Shown: positions 43,737 to 56,700 of the stretch, in pieces | Layout of the letters: each line of letters opens with the position of its first letter | How positions within the stretch are numbered: the first letter of the stretch is position 1 | Origin: Antitrichia curtipendula | Lineage: Eukaryota; Streptophyta; Bryopsida; Hypnales; Leucodontaceae | Length of the DNA stretch: 64,000 nucleotides | Assembly (NCBI GenBank): GCA_951230915.1 | Contig: OX579636.1 | Location: forward strand, 23,557,567 to 23,621,566 | Reading direction: 5' to 3' | Notes under the pieces: model-generated | Databases searched by the model: none | What the model saw: only the letters and a program-made list of their open reading frames with translations | Told to the model about the DNA's origin: nothing | Translations under genes and position numbers: made by a program

Positions 43737-46212
43737 CTCTTCAGAGAAAGCTTCTACATGGATTGTTAGTGCAAATTGTCAAGTGGGATGCTACGAGCAT
43801 CTATTACACATCTCAAGAGTCACGATCCACGTGCAACTGAAATATTCAAAATGCGTTCTTTCATGCCTCCTTACTGTTACCGGATCTGTATCTCTCGAGT
43901 TTGCAAGCTGTTGTTTGCAAAATCTTAGATATATTCCCTAGATGTGTAAGAATCTTAAAGAAGTAGATTTAGAGCACATTTGGTTTCATGCTGTGGCAAG
44001 TTGCATCTAGAATGTTGGGCAGGATGCAATTGGGAAGACGATTCATAATGGGTATGACCACCTTAGTTAAAACTTTTTGTGTGGTTGCATACTAAAGGTT
44101 ATACTAAGCCCATTCACTTTATATTAGATGCCTAGAATGCTTTTGTACCTCTTTAATCCTTGAGCTCCCCATATTTCATATTCTCTATGATTATCAAAGT
44201 GTGTGAAGCTCATGTTTTGTCTAAATAATTTCTTGTTCATCCAAACTAATGCTTGAATCATTAAAAAAAACAATCTTCCTTTGACCAATTTGATGAAATT
44301 GTACAAAGACATAAGCAAAGATGTGCAAGAAATTTATATAAGATTTGAATGTAATAGGATTAGTCTTACCATCGAACATATTTTGAATTTGTGACAAGTG
44401 TGGGATGTCTAAAATGTCATTTAGAGGAGTCATAATAAAGAGATTTGAGTGCCTTATAAAAAAATTGGAATCTTTGATGGACATGTTAAATCTTAAGTTT
44501 TGTACCACTTTACAATGATCATATTGATTCTTGATGTTGTAATTCAAATGTTCTCTTAGACAAGGAATTATCTAAACAAGGAGTTATATTATAAGAGGCT
44601 CTATTCTTGTAGCTTTGGCTTTGTTTTCAAATAAAAAAACTACTCAAAACATCATTTGTTAGGGTAGCTTCAAAATTGCACTTAAAAAGCAAATTTTATT
44701 TATTTATTGCATTAGCTACAATATTGAAGGTCGACTATTGGAAGCTTTTATTTTTCACTAAAAAATGTAAATATTTGATTTTTGAGAGGTCTTCAAAGGC
44801 ATATATGTATTGTTAATGGAAGATTAAAGCTTGCCAATTTTACTTAATTTGGACATCTAAAAAATTATATTTATCCATTTTCTTTGAAAATGGTCCCAAT
44901 GGAAAGAAGAAAGTGTTTTCATGATTCATGTCACCTCCAATCCCCCAAAACTCTTTTATGCAAAATTTTCAAACATTATGAAAAGGGATAGCATACTAAA
45001 AATAGGATAATTACATTTTCTCTTGTTATAATCTCACAATTCCTATTCAATTTTACACTCAAAACTAATTTGCATATTAATAAGCAAGCTCTTTAAACAT
45101 CTACACAATTAAATTTTGAAAAAAACAAACCACAATTTGCTTCATTGGAAATAACTATAAGCCCATATTCTTATTCATAGGAAAAACACATTTGGAAAGA
45201 TTTAGAAACTTAGAAGTTAAAACTGCCATCATCACTATGTGTGTATCTCCAAATTCAATATGTACGTATGTTGAAGAAACATCTATATAAAAAAAAATTT
45301 GTTCAGGCTTCATAACTTTTGCATATAATGTCCAAATGCCGCATTCTTTGGTGCACTAGAATCTTCTTTTACTTGCCAACAAGAAAAATATGAAAATTTG
45401 ACCAATCTAATAGTAACTAGGCACAATAGCATAGTAACAAAAAGTGGTGGTTTGTAGGATATCCATCTTATATTTGGATTTTTCAACAATTGGAAGAGGG
45501 TTGAAGTGGACTAAGGGAGCCTACTATAGGATGCTAAATGTAGACTTAGTAGGGATAGTCACACCTTCATTGCACGCTTATTCTCTAAAGAATGGAGAGG
45601 TGGAGGCTCCCTTTTGGCTTCCCATTGGTAGAATATACTTCCATTGTGAAAGCTTCTACACTTTGATTATTTTGCTCCAGAGCAAAAGAATAGGCTTGGA
45701 GAAGCATTTGCAAGTGAAGTATATTTTCTTGAGCTCCATAGTTTCATCCCTCCACTACTGCTTTCATCGTTGTAGATGATGTCTAGCTTGTCTCATTGGG
45801 TCCCTAAACCGAGCAAAATTACCCCACTAAACCATTTTCTGCAGTTTCACATTGTCCACTATTAACACACCAAATAGGGATGTCACACCTTCTTCACCCA
45901 AAAGTGCTCCCCTATTACCTCCTCTTTTTGCTCACAAAATTCTCATTCTTCTACTCAGTTTGCTTGGTGAAGAAAGTGTGACTACCCCCTAGTGACACAA
46001 ATCATCATGACGAGGGAATTCTGGATGGAGGCTGTGCGCGTGTTTCAGATGAAGCTCAGGTTGGTTGCTTGCTTGGTTGGAAGGTATGGCATATTGGTAT
46101 CATTCATATTGCCCTATGGGCTTTGTAACCCATAGGACCCAAGAGAAAAAAACTTTTAATTCATGTCAATCTCATGGCAATTTGAGGGCAACATAACATT
46201 GAGTAAGCTTAA
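43737..46212. other. Spacer, no gene seen
   Basis: The first few hundred bases are the 3' flank of the SPOUT1-type gene. Beyond that there are only A/T-rich open frames up to 111 codons (44221-44547, 45444-45779) without domains. Confidence 0.5.
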
Positions 46213-46444
46213 CCTTTAAAGGACGAAGGGGTGACTTTGGAAATCATATTTTTTCAGACCTTTTCATTACCATGTGAATTATGGGCTAAAGAAATAACAA
46301 AAGCACTCATAGGAAGTCAAACTAATGTAGAGGATCTCTCCTTTTCACAACAAAATTCCAAGGATGAACAGTTGCACTTCTATCCTACTAAAAGGATTCC
46401 TTGTCATCCATCAAACACCAAACCTCTATGTCGACGTTTAAGGG
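46213..46444. mobile_element. TTAA-flanked small element, subfamily 4, single copy
   Basis: It is preceded by TTAA (46209-46212) and followed by TTGA, a one-base change. Ends are CCTTTAAAGG and, inverted, CCCTTAAACG. The body matches 311-530 and 535-752. Length is about 232 bp. Confidence 0.55.
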
Positions 46445-46890
46445 TTGAGCTTCACTTTCGTGCCTCCACATGTCCACTTAGGTATGGATGAAGTATTATT
46501 GGGTGTGCATGCTACTAAATGCCACAAATACTAGTGTGTCATGTGCCCTTGCCATAGCACAATAAATTAAAAGAAAAAGTATCATTTTCTAATTTTTAAA
46601 CTCATAAAAACTTTGAAATTCAATATCTTTTCTTCCATAAGTTAGAATGTCATGAAACAAAGCTTGTGCACTCCTCCTCATTGAGTGCTTTTTGAAATTA
46701 TCCAAAATGCAATTGGAAGATACACAGTTATGGAGATCTCACTGTAACAAACAAACAAAATCGAGAAGAAAACATTTTTTTGTTCACATTTACAATTTTC
46801 AATGTAATAATAATAGAATTGACATTTTTTTGTTTATATGCTTCTAATAGGAAATATTTGTGGCACAAATTTCCCATGATGGTTGTTTAA

Positions 46891-47550
46891 CTCCTAAATG
46901 CCCAAGACCTTTTTTGAGCTCTTTGGAATTTGCTTGAAATTGAACAAAAAACAAAATTTTGATAAGTTTTATCAGTTTTTTTGAAATGTAATTGTATTAA
47001 TTAAAATATGAGTTAGAGATTATGTAGAATAAAAAAATATCAATTATGGATTGTAAGATTATAATGTTTGATCATGAGGGTGTTAAAAATGTGAAAGTGA
47101 TTTTAAAGTCTTTTAAACCTCTTTTCACATGTCAAATCTTTTAAAATGGTCATAAAAAAAATGAGGTTAAAGGACATTACATGCACAATCCCAATAAATT
47201 TGTGGCTTCATTTATCTACTCTAAATTTTATTTAAATAAATTTTTGATTGTGATTTTTCTCCAAAATCTAGTGTAGTTGAGGCTCATTTCTAAAAGTTGT
47301 GTAATTGCAAAAAATGATTGTCCTATTTTTTGTCCCCTTGGCCTTGGACAAGTGTTTTTTTGCTCATAATTTTTGCAATTGTATATCAATTTTACAGGAA
47401 ATTTGAAAACAAAGGTATATGTGGTAGTTGTAGACAATGAGTAATTTTTTGCATTCTTTTAAATCTTTTTTACTATTTTTTAACAATCTCCAGTTGGATA
47501 TCTATTTTGGCCATTTTAGGGAGATTTAATACTATTTTTGACCTAAAAAT
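46891..47550. mobile_element. TTAA-type element, subfamily 5, partial copy
   Basis: After TTAA (46887-46890) it begins CTCCTAAATGCCCAAGACC, which aligns with the inverted right end of 49928-50822 (CCCTTAAATGCCCAAAGCC). Homology continues through 'ataagttttatca' and 'acatgtcaaatct'. The far end is not defined, so the end coordinate is approximate. Confidence 0.5.
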
Positions 47551-49264
47551 AAAAAATTTGAAGCTCAAAATTGGAATACAAGGACTTCTACTAAAATTAT
47601 ACACAACCATGAAGAAATTTTTTTTAAATGATACTAAATTTGTACTTTGACAATCTAGTATTGTATATTGATAAACTATATCATTGTATGAATACTATAC
47701 ATATGTATATATATTGATACTTCATTGGTCTAAATTAATAAAATACTAAATATCAATCCTCTCCAAAATAGATAAATGATTGGGAACAAATGTTTCTAAA
47801 AGAGAATACAATTGTTGTACAAGCATGTTCCAAAACGTGGCTCATTTTGACCAATGTTTTTAGTGGGTTTTTTTTTGTGAAAATCAATTTAGATAAATGA
47901 TTTTTAGTTTTATTATAGTGTTTCTGCTATTGCAAAGGACCTCAAATGTAGTAGCATCTAGCACAAGAGAAATTAACTTGAAATGATCATCTATAGAATT
48001 TTTGAAAAATTCCATAATCAACTAAATGTCAAGTGGTGAGAGAACAAGAATACAAAATACACTAAAAACGGAATTTGGACACAAAAGACACTTCAATCTT
48101 AGTCCAATTTTCCAATTTGAATTTCTCCTAAGTGAGTGCAAAATCATTTGAGAACTAATAAAAAAGGAACAAAGATATTAATCACCATGTATTTAGACCT
48201 TGCATGATGTATAATAATGATCAAATCTAAGGATAGATTTGAAACTTTTTCATTCAAACAATCATACCACAAGTATTATATATATATACATATTGAATAT
48301 ACTAAATCTATTGTTTGAATGAAAAAGTTTCAAATCTAATATACTCAATTTTGTTCGGCACTATATATCCAATACCTTCATTGCTCTTGAACTATTTATA
48401 TCTATTTGTGACCCTAGATCTCTCAAAAATGTGTCCACTTGCAACTTTTAAAGCAATATGAGGAAATGAAGGCCAATAATTGACTCTTGGAATAAAGAAT
48501 ATTTGTTTCTCGATTCAATCAGTGGCTAAAGTGATTCATTTAAGGACCACTTCATATCCATTTGATAACTTTTTATAGGGTCCATTATGAAGAAGAGGGT
48601 CGATTTTACATCAGACTTGTTTAGTTGATAGTAACACGCATGCTGCCAGCTATGAAAAAGGCGAAACATTGAGTTCCATGATTCTCATAATTTAAGAAAA
48701 TAAAAGGGAAAAAAGTGAAGGGTGGTGTAAAGCTTGTGTTTGGTATGGTGAGAGGCACCAGGGACTGCCATTATATTAATCTCTAAAGGTATGATCCAAC
48801 TTGGCCTTACGGTGGCAGTAAATCAGCTGTAAATTGTCGTGCATTCCCACCTGAGTGTTCATCTATCTACCGAACCTACATGGCAGCCGAGGTGGCATGG
48901 ACCTGAGAGCGCTCCTAAACCATCAATCACTTTGTATCGTTGGCCCACCATAGCGAAAGTAGTCAGTACCAAAAACTTTAAAATCTTCTTAAAATGAAGA
49001 TTTGAGCACAGAACTGCCGCTCTTAACAACATGCTTGGCTGATGACCCAGTACGTTAGAACAATGCCTGCCCAAGGCCAAAACTGGCAGGGTCTAACGTG
49101 GGAAAACCATAATTATTGGAATTTCTCAACAACCACCTCACAGAAATTCTTGAAAGTTTCGACTAAATCGATTGCTGGAGGATGTATAAGCAATCTCTTT
49201 ATACAAGTGGGGTGATGGAATTTAAAACAACCCATGTGGGATATGTAAATTAGGTTTAATAAAA
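47551..49264. other. Spacer with dispersed repeats
   Basis: 48237-48340 contains an inverted pair, 'tttgaaactttttcattcaaac' against 'gtttgaatgaaaaagtttcaaa', around a TATATATATA core. 48437-48650 is the second copy of the 1-250 repeat. 48700-49130 is GC-richer but shows no convincing gene. Confidence 0.5.
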
Positions 49265-51015
49265 GCTCAACCGTTCATACCTAGTTAAGTCAAACGCAGG
49301 AATTGTGTTCAATTTAGAACTTTAGTGCTCATATAGGCATAGTAGAATAACTTTTTTTAAGAAATTTTGAACTATGAAATTTTTTTAAATCAAGCTAAAT
49401 TTCATCACCAAAAATCCGTTTCAGATTTGGAGCCTTAAATCAAAAGTTAGGGACAAAATTCAAAGAAGGGTTGGGAGTAACATTTTCTTTGACTTTGTGC
49501 AACAAGAAGTGCAATTCAATTCATCATTTCATGCACAAAGTGCACTTATTTGGAATCTTTAATTCAAGAAAGAGGAGACTCATCACTAAGGTACTTAAGT
49601 TTGTCAAAAATGATCTAATGTATGAACCAATAGGTACATTCTTCATTACTACAATGATCTAGAAAGTCATCCATTGGTCACTTTTGGATTGTCTAGCGTT
49701 TCAAGGTTAATGAAAGTTATGATTTGCAATAATATTGTTTTTTACTTATTTATTTTGTATTTTAGATGGTAGTGATGAGAAGAGGATTCTATTAGAAAAG
49801 GAGAGTACAAAGAAGACTAAAACAAGAGTATTTTATAATTTTAACGTACAAGCAAAAGGAGGGACCAAAGACTAAACTACAATATCCGGAAGGCAAGTTC
49901 AACATTATTTGTTAAAAAAATATTTAACCCTTGAAGGATCTTTTGTCCCCTTGCGAGATAAATGAGAGTTTCCATAGGATTATGTGATCTCAATTTACAA
50001 TGTGATAACTTCAATCAAAAAAAGTTATGACCCATCATTACTTTTGTATACAATATTCAAATGTTGCATTCTTTAATGTGTTGGAACCTCCTTTCATTTT
50101 GCCAACAAGAAAATATGAAAATTTGACTCATCTAATAATAATAATAGTAACCAAAAAGAGTAGCAAAAAGTGTCAATTTGAGGGATACCTATTCTAATCT
50201 TTTAAATGCTTGAGGTAATGAATTTTCTTGTCAAAAATACTTTGAAGTTAAATAAAACCTAACCAAGTTACTATTTTTGATAGTTTCTTTTAAAAAAATT
50301 AAATCTAGTTCCAGCATAAAAAATCTAATTATAAAAATGAATGATTATTATTTTTCTATTCAAGATTTTGAGCAAGAAAATCTATTGCAAATCTTGATTT
50401 TCTAGTGTTGAAGGTTCTCAAATACACTAGATCTTAAAGATAAAATCACGTGAAAAATTCATTTAAAAAAATAAAATAGATTTTTTTGAGAAGCTGTAAA
50501 TTGATTGGAGCTTTGCATGTTTTGCCCTTTAACCCTCATATTTTTTTGGTGACCAATTTTTTAGATTTGACATGTAAAAAGAAGACTAAAAGGCTTCAAA
50601 TTGGTTTCATAATTTTAGCACCTTCATAATTAAACATTACAATTCTTCAAATCATAAGTGATATTGTTAAGTTTTTTTCCCCATGTGATACTTAACAAGC
50701 TTAGTTTGAATTTGTATGGTTACGATTTTTTTTAAATTGATAAAACTTATTAAAATGTTAATATTTAGTTTAATTTAGTGCAAGTTTCAAGAAGCTTAGA
50801 AAAGGCTTTGGGCATTTAAGGGTTAATATGCAATACAACTTTAGATTGAAGGCTGATAATCTCAAATGGATTTTTGGTGATGAAAGTTTATTTACTTTAC
50901 CAACTTTTCTTAGTTCAAATTTTCTTGATAAAAGCTATTATACTATGCCTACATGAGGTCTGAAATTCTACATTAAACACAATTCCTGCATTTTGACAAT
51001 GAGTGGTTGAGTTGT
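49265..51015. mobile_element. Fold-back element, copy 3, split by a nested element
   Basis: The left arm (about 49265-49455) and right arm (about 50838-51015) are inverse and homologous to the arms at 15119-15459 and 16921-17355, e.g. 'ggcatagtagaataact' against the inverse of 'agctattatactatgcc'. The arms are 1.4 kb apart because a TTAA-type element (49928-50822) and further sequence lie between them. Confidence 0.65.
49928..50822. mobile_element. TTAA-flanked element, subfamily 5 (895 bp)
   Basis: TTAA at 49924-49927 and 50823-50826 flank CCCTTGAAGG and its inverse partner CCCTTAAATG. It lies between the arms of fold-back copy 3, so it inserted into that element. The right half matches 46891-47550 in inverse orientation. 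It is non-coding. Confidence 0.6.
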
Positions 51016-51604
51016 CATCTTCAAATTGTCCCATACCCTTTGAAGATTCATGATGGACAATGAAATTCATTATAAAAATAATATCTCCACCCATTTAGTA
51101 ATATATATGTGCTAGAATTGAATTGTAGTGAAATCTTTTTCGATACATGAATTTACTTTACAATTCCTTGGATTTGGGAATGTGTCTTGTGAATTTTCAG
51201 AATCATTCAAAGTTTGAAATTTTGATTATTTTTGGCCACTGGATCAAAATCGGTAATCGGATGTGCGTGGGGACATGAGGTCCCTCACGACAGCTGAATA
51301 AAGTACGAGCCATGTGGGAACTGCACCTCAGTAAGAAACAAACACTACAATTCCGAACCTGAACTCCTGAGAAATAAAAATATTTTCTTTTAATGCCGAG
51401 GTTTTATCTTTTAGCACCTGGTGTTTGCAAACGCCAAGTGGGAACATACCATTATTCTTGCAAACACAAATAAAAAAAAGGAGGAATCTTCGATACTTCA
51501 GATGCATACGTGGCGACAACCATTTTGTGATTGACACGGTGCTTTCAATTGGCTTTTGTTGGACTTCGTGTCGCCTCGGACAAGACATACCAACATTGAT
51601 TCTC

Positions 51605-51895
51605 GGACAAAGGTTCCTCCGGATCTCAATATTTGGTTGCACAAGCCATTTCAGGAGGTGGGCCCTTGTCTTATGGCACCCTCTCAATTTTCTGACCCTC
51701 TCATTTTAGGGGGTCCGGAGGCTTTTAAATTTTTTTTTTTTTCAAATTTGGGGCTTGCGGCCCCAAATTACTCTGGGAGGTTCTCTTTTATACAAAAGAA
51801 ACCCTAAAACCCAAAATAAAAATAGGGGCAGGTTTTACCCCACCTCCCTTCCTACATTAGCTCGTGCAACCAAAATATTGAGATCTGGTTCTTCC
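51605..51895. repeat. Inverted-repeat element of about 290 bp
   Basis: GATCTCAATATTTGGTTGCAC (about 51620-51640) is the inverse, with one extra base, of a block at about 51866-51887. The arms extend on both sides: 'ggttcctccg' and 'caggaggtggg' have inverse counterparts 'ggttcttcc' and 'cccacctccc'. The interior is GC-rich in places (GGGGGTCCGGAGG). No coding is supported. Confidence 0.6.
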
Positions 51896-52056
51896 TTTTG
51901 AAATCCATTTCCAAGCAAGTGCACTGATTGGTTGAAATAATGTGTGTGACACTAAATAATTTTGCAAAAGTTACAATATTTGAATTAGTGCAGTTTGAAA
52001 CATTACTCTATTGTACTAATTTTTTGGGTGGCGCTAATTTCTCCCACCATAATTAA

Positions 52057-52629
52057 CCCCTAAGCGCTCAGACATCCAAATTCTGCATGATGAACAGATT
52101 CATATTTTTTTTTATTTCTTTCTCATTATTGCTTGGATGAAAGTCATCCTAATTTGTGGAGATGCTTTATGAAGTTCTCATCCTATCTAATAGTTATATT
52201 TGGTGTTAGTAGAGTATATCTTTTTCTAAAATTACAAACGTTGAAGTCTGTCAAATGGTTGACCAAGCCAAAATTGCATTGACTCTAGTTCAAAAATTGG
52301 ATTTGCAAAAATGAGGTCATAGATTTAAAGAAAATAAATTTAAAAAAAATATCACCATGCCAAAAGAACCTCATTCCACAAAAGATAATATTTTGTTTGT
52401 AATCAGAATTAGAACGATTGAATTTTAAAATTTTCCTTTCAAAGCTTATTAAAAAATATTGGTGATAGCATTGGTGAATCTAACAGCATGGATGGAATCT
52501 AAAACTCAAAATATAAAACTTTTATTCATAAATCAATTCCAAAATATTCTTCCAAATAGTACTTTATAGTACTTTATAATGATTTTTCTCAAACCGTCAA
52601 TTTTGGAGAAGACTCTGGACGATTAGGGG
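52057..52629. mobile_element. TTAA-flanked element (573 bp)
   Basis: TTAA at 52053-52056 and 52630-52633 flank CCCCTAAGCG and its inverse partner CCCCTAATCG. The interior is A/T-rich and non-coding. I did not find a second copy of its body here, so it is grouped on its ends only. Confidence 0.6.
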
Positions 52630-53255
52630 TTAATAGGACAAATCAGTGCCGCTGCGATTAAGGCTGGAAATTCATTATTTACGATCGCTAGCTGACATCC
52701 TGACTTGCCATCCATGATCGACAACTCGGTTACATGTGCGATTCTCGATTATATAATTAATGTGGAATCAAACTGCTTCCCGAGAATCCTGGAGTTGGAT
52801 ATCAACCCCTGTTCGATTTAGGAAACGGAGATCGAAGCTGCGGCGCAAGACCTCAAGAACATATGCTAATTCCTGTACAACTTGCATACAACTTGCATAC
52901 GTCATATGTGTGTTCAGCAGTCGCGCAGCCTGAAACGTAAGTGACTAATTAAGTGATTTGTGTCACACTTTTTAAGGCTGGAATTCCGCCAATCTAATCA
53001 AAGAAATTCACAGTGAGACAAACGTACGTACTCCTGATATATATGCAGGTTCAGGCCAAACCCCAAAGATACCAGTCTTCTTCTTCTTCGATTCTAGCTG
53101 TGAACGAAATCCATTAGCTAGTACGTCTTGCTCATACACCAGTTGGAGGCCGTGTTGGCTGCGCAATCAGTAACAACTCGTACACACACTGTTCGAGACT
53201 TTGAAGTCCTGTGCACTTTGGTGTCGGTCTTCAACAAACTCATTCCAGATATATG

Positions 53256-53571
53256 GGCAATTTCGTTAAAATGGCGAAATTCCGTAACTTTGGCAGTTTT
53301 CACAGTTCAGAGCGGCCGCTCTGAAATGTTCAACTGTCCTAGATTACTGAAATCTAAGCCATTTATAGATTTCTGAAATCTACAATAGGCATAGATGTTG
53401 CTTTCAAAGTTCAGACCGCGCGATTTGAAATGTCCATTAGTGCTAGATTTCTGAAATCTATAAAAGACAAAGATTTATGTAATCTAGACCCCTCTTAGAT
53501 GTCACTTTCGCAGTTCAAAGTGGCCGCTCTGAAAATGGCATATGGAATACCGCCATTTTAACGAAATTGCC
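53256..53571. mobile_element. ATGGCG-type MITE, copy 1, just upstream of the 4CL-like gene
   Basis: A 21-bp terminal arm at 53256-53276 (GGCAATTTCGTTAAAATGGC plus G) is matched perfectly by its inverse at 53551-53571. The interior has repeated short modules AGATTTCTGAAATCTA and 'cagttcaaagtggccgctctgaaa'-like GC blocks. It ends 144 bp before the start codon at 53716 and so probably lies in the promoter or leader. TATAT flanks on both sides are palindromic, so the target duplication is ambiguous. Confidence 0.9.
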
Positions 53572-53715
53572 GTTATATATAGTTCCCAAACGGGAACTAG
53601 ACTTTCGTCTTCTTTAGTTATTGCGAAGTCAGGCAACGTACTCTTGTCAGTACATAAACCAGTTGAAGTGGGGTTCTACAAAGTTGGTATCTTCCATAAT
53701 CAAAAGTCAGCAACC

Positions 53716-56700
53716 ATGTATTGCGAGCATTTCTCTGAGGGTGTCGATCATCGATCCGGATACTGCAGCAGCAATGGCGTCTTCTACAGCAAGCGACCCC
53801 CAGTTACGATCCCGGAGAACGTCAACCTTCTTTCCTTGTTGTTCACTCGCCAGTTCAGTGACGAAGTGGCTCTTGTTGACGGCGCCACTGGCAGATCTCT
53901 CTCTTTCAGAGAACTCGAGCAGAACGTGAGTGCGCTGGCGACAGGATTTTCTCAGGTCGTGGGAGTGCAACAACATGATGTGGTAGTGCTTCTGCTGCCG
54001 AATTTCATTGAGTTTCCAGTCAGCTTTTTGGCTGTAACATGGCTTGGAGCTGTTGTGACCACTCTGAATCCGGTGAGCACTGCGCAAGAGCTTTGGAAAC
54101 AGATCAGCAATTCAGGTTTTGTTCATTCTCTAGCTGACTTCCTGTGTGTTCACCGCAGAGGCGCAGACTAGGGTTCATTGTCATATTCGTTAAAGCGGAG
54201 TGACTGAGAGGGGTAGAATTGTGACGTTTCAGGTGCCATGAGCTCTAAAAACTAGGGCTGTCTACATGGTTCTGACAAGGTTTTCGTTTGATGACTTAAA
54301 ATGGTGCCAAATGAATGTTGATAAAATTCGTCATCTTAACCAATTTGATCCAGGTTAATAATTAATACTTCCTGTAATATTGGTTTTTAATTTGTAGTTT
54401 GAAACAAAACCTGCATGACAATATTCTTCAGGTACAGTCGAATGGGAGCCAACATGGATTCCTTGTGATGAGAGATTTGTAACAGTAGCTAATTAATTAG
54501 ACTCCTAGGATCAACTTCACCAGTGCTGATGGCGACTCAATCAGAGATAAGCTCAAAGTTTGTTCAGTGACTAACTACTTTAATTTTTAAGAAACCACGG
54601 ATTGCAGGCGCTAGACACTATCTTCCTCCTAGACACTAAACACTAGATTTTAATAGATTTTGGTACCTTAATGTTAATTTAGCTTGAGCTCACGAGTGTG
54701 CACAAATAAAAAGAATATGTATTCCTTTCTCGAAGCCTCCAGAATGTTAAGAGTTTGGTCGCATCTGGAAGTCTTATTGTTCAAATTACAGAGGTGTTTG
54801 GACAATTTCAACACCAAAATACAATGAGATCACACTTTCTACAGGAGCGAAGTACATTATCACATCAGCTGAGCTGATGGGGAAGGTCAGCGCCGCACAA
54901 CTGCCAACAGTAATTGTTGGGAGTATGGAGACTGCCGTGCCAAGATTCAGCGACAACACAATGTTCTCCTACTCATCCTTGCTCGAAACCGGACTGCCGA
55001 AGGTTGATAGGTACTTGTTTGATAGCTTGCACCAAGACCCTTTGCACTGATGACTGATAACTTGAACTCAGAATAGCTTATAACTTCTGGAGGCGTTACC
55101 AAATGAGTGCAATGATTTCCAATTGCCACATATTATTGAGCTTGTTTTTTGCTCTATCATCGTGTCTTGTCAATCGATCGATAACTATGTCATGGAGTGG
55201 ATTTGTACTTCTTAAATGTATTAGGGAACCATATCTGCAGTCTCGTCAGTCTTGGAAATTAGTACATTTTGATCGAGGTTTCCAAGCGGCATTCGGGCAA
55301 AGGATGTATATACTTTTTCCTAACTAGGCTCTAGATTTGAGTTATCTAGCATAATCTCAATGAAGACACAACGATCTTGGCGGATCAGGTAGTGAGGGTA
55401 GAAAGCATATTTTGTTAATTGATCAACTATCAATTGAAAATGAATACATGTCTAGAAAAATGGGAAGCAGGGGAGTAGTTATCGATGTAATTCAACTTTT
55501 TTTTTCAACTACCGTGGTTGCACATATTTATTTTCCACTTAAATACATCACAAATTTGTAGATTACACTCTTACAGGTCTCATTGAAATTTTAATATCAT
55601 ATTCATGGTTTGCAGGCCACAATCAAAGCAAAGCGACACGGTGTCAATTTTATTTTCCTCTGGCACAACTGGGAGGAGCAAAGGAGTGGCACTCACACAC
55701 CAGAACTACGTCTCAGCAGTCTGTGGATATGTGGCAGCTGACCAAGGCAAAAATCTCTCAAGGATATTGACTGTATTGCCCATGTACCACGCGTACGGGT
55801 TTACCGTGTGCGTACTGAGTTCTCTTGCTCGGGGCATGTCTGTGATCATTCTAAGGAAGTTTGAGGCTATCACCGTGCTCAGAGCTATCCAGAGGTACCG
55901 GGTGACACACATGTGTTCCGTTCCGCCAATTGTGAAAGCCCTTGTGAATGTGGATGATGTGCATCAATTTGACTTGAGATCATGGGTGCAAATAGCATGC
56001 GGAGCTGCGCCTTTAGGAATGGAGACAATTTCGGCTTTTGCTGAGAAGTTTCCATTTGTAAAATTTAAGCAGGTATGCATAGTATCATCTTGATTCTTGC
56101 ACGAGAAGTTCTTTCCTCCATTGTAAGACGAAAATAAAATAAAATAAACTCAAAACACTAACATTCACTAGAGAGAGAAAGAGAGAGCATACACGGTGCT
56201 TAGCGAATGGTTAACAGGGCAGTATCTTCTTTTCCAAGGGTCTAATATTGCTCAAAATCAACTGAATCTTCATTCGCATTGCAAGCTTTTTTTTGCAACT
56301 TTTTTTTTCCAGCTGCTGAAAAATGTGATGTTGGAAATGGTAGGAATATGGAATGACGGAGACAACCGGTTGCATTTCCAGTCTGACTGCAGGCGATGAC
56401 GCCCATGCTGACTCTTGTGGTCTCCTGTTACCATGCTGGGAAGCAATGGTGGTGGACCTCAAAACCAAACAGCCGTTATCCATGCGGATGTCCGGGGAGC
56501 TTTGGGTCCGAGGCCCTTCCATCATGAAAGGTGATTGGACCAAAGAGTATCTTTCACAATTTCATGCGCTGAACTACATTGTAAGTTGAGTATTGTTGAA
56601 AGCCGTCTCCGACTCTCAGTCTGATATTGTGGTTATTAATCATGAATTACGTTTTTGATACTTCATCATGAATTATTTCATCATCTGAGGTCAAGGCGGC

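Noticed and set aside
53542..53715. In-frame N-terminal extension of the 4CL-like protein
   Set aside because: The upstream ATG lies inside the terminal repeat of a MITE, and the extension has no similarity to the family's N-terminus.
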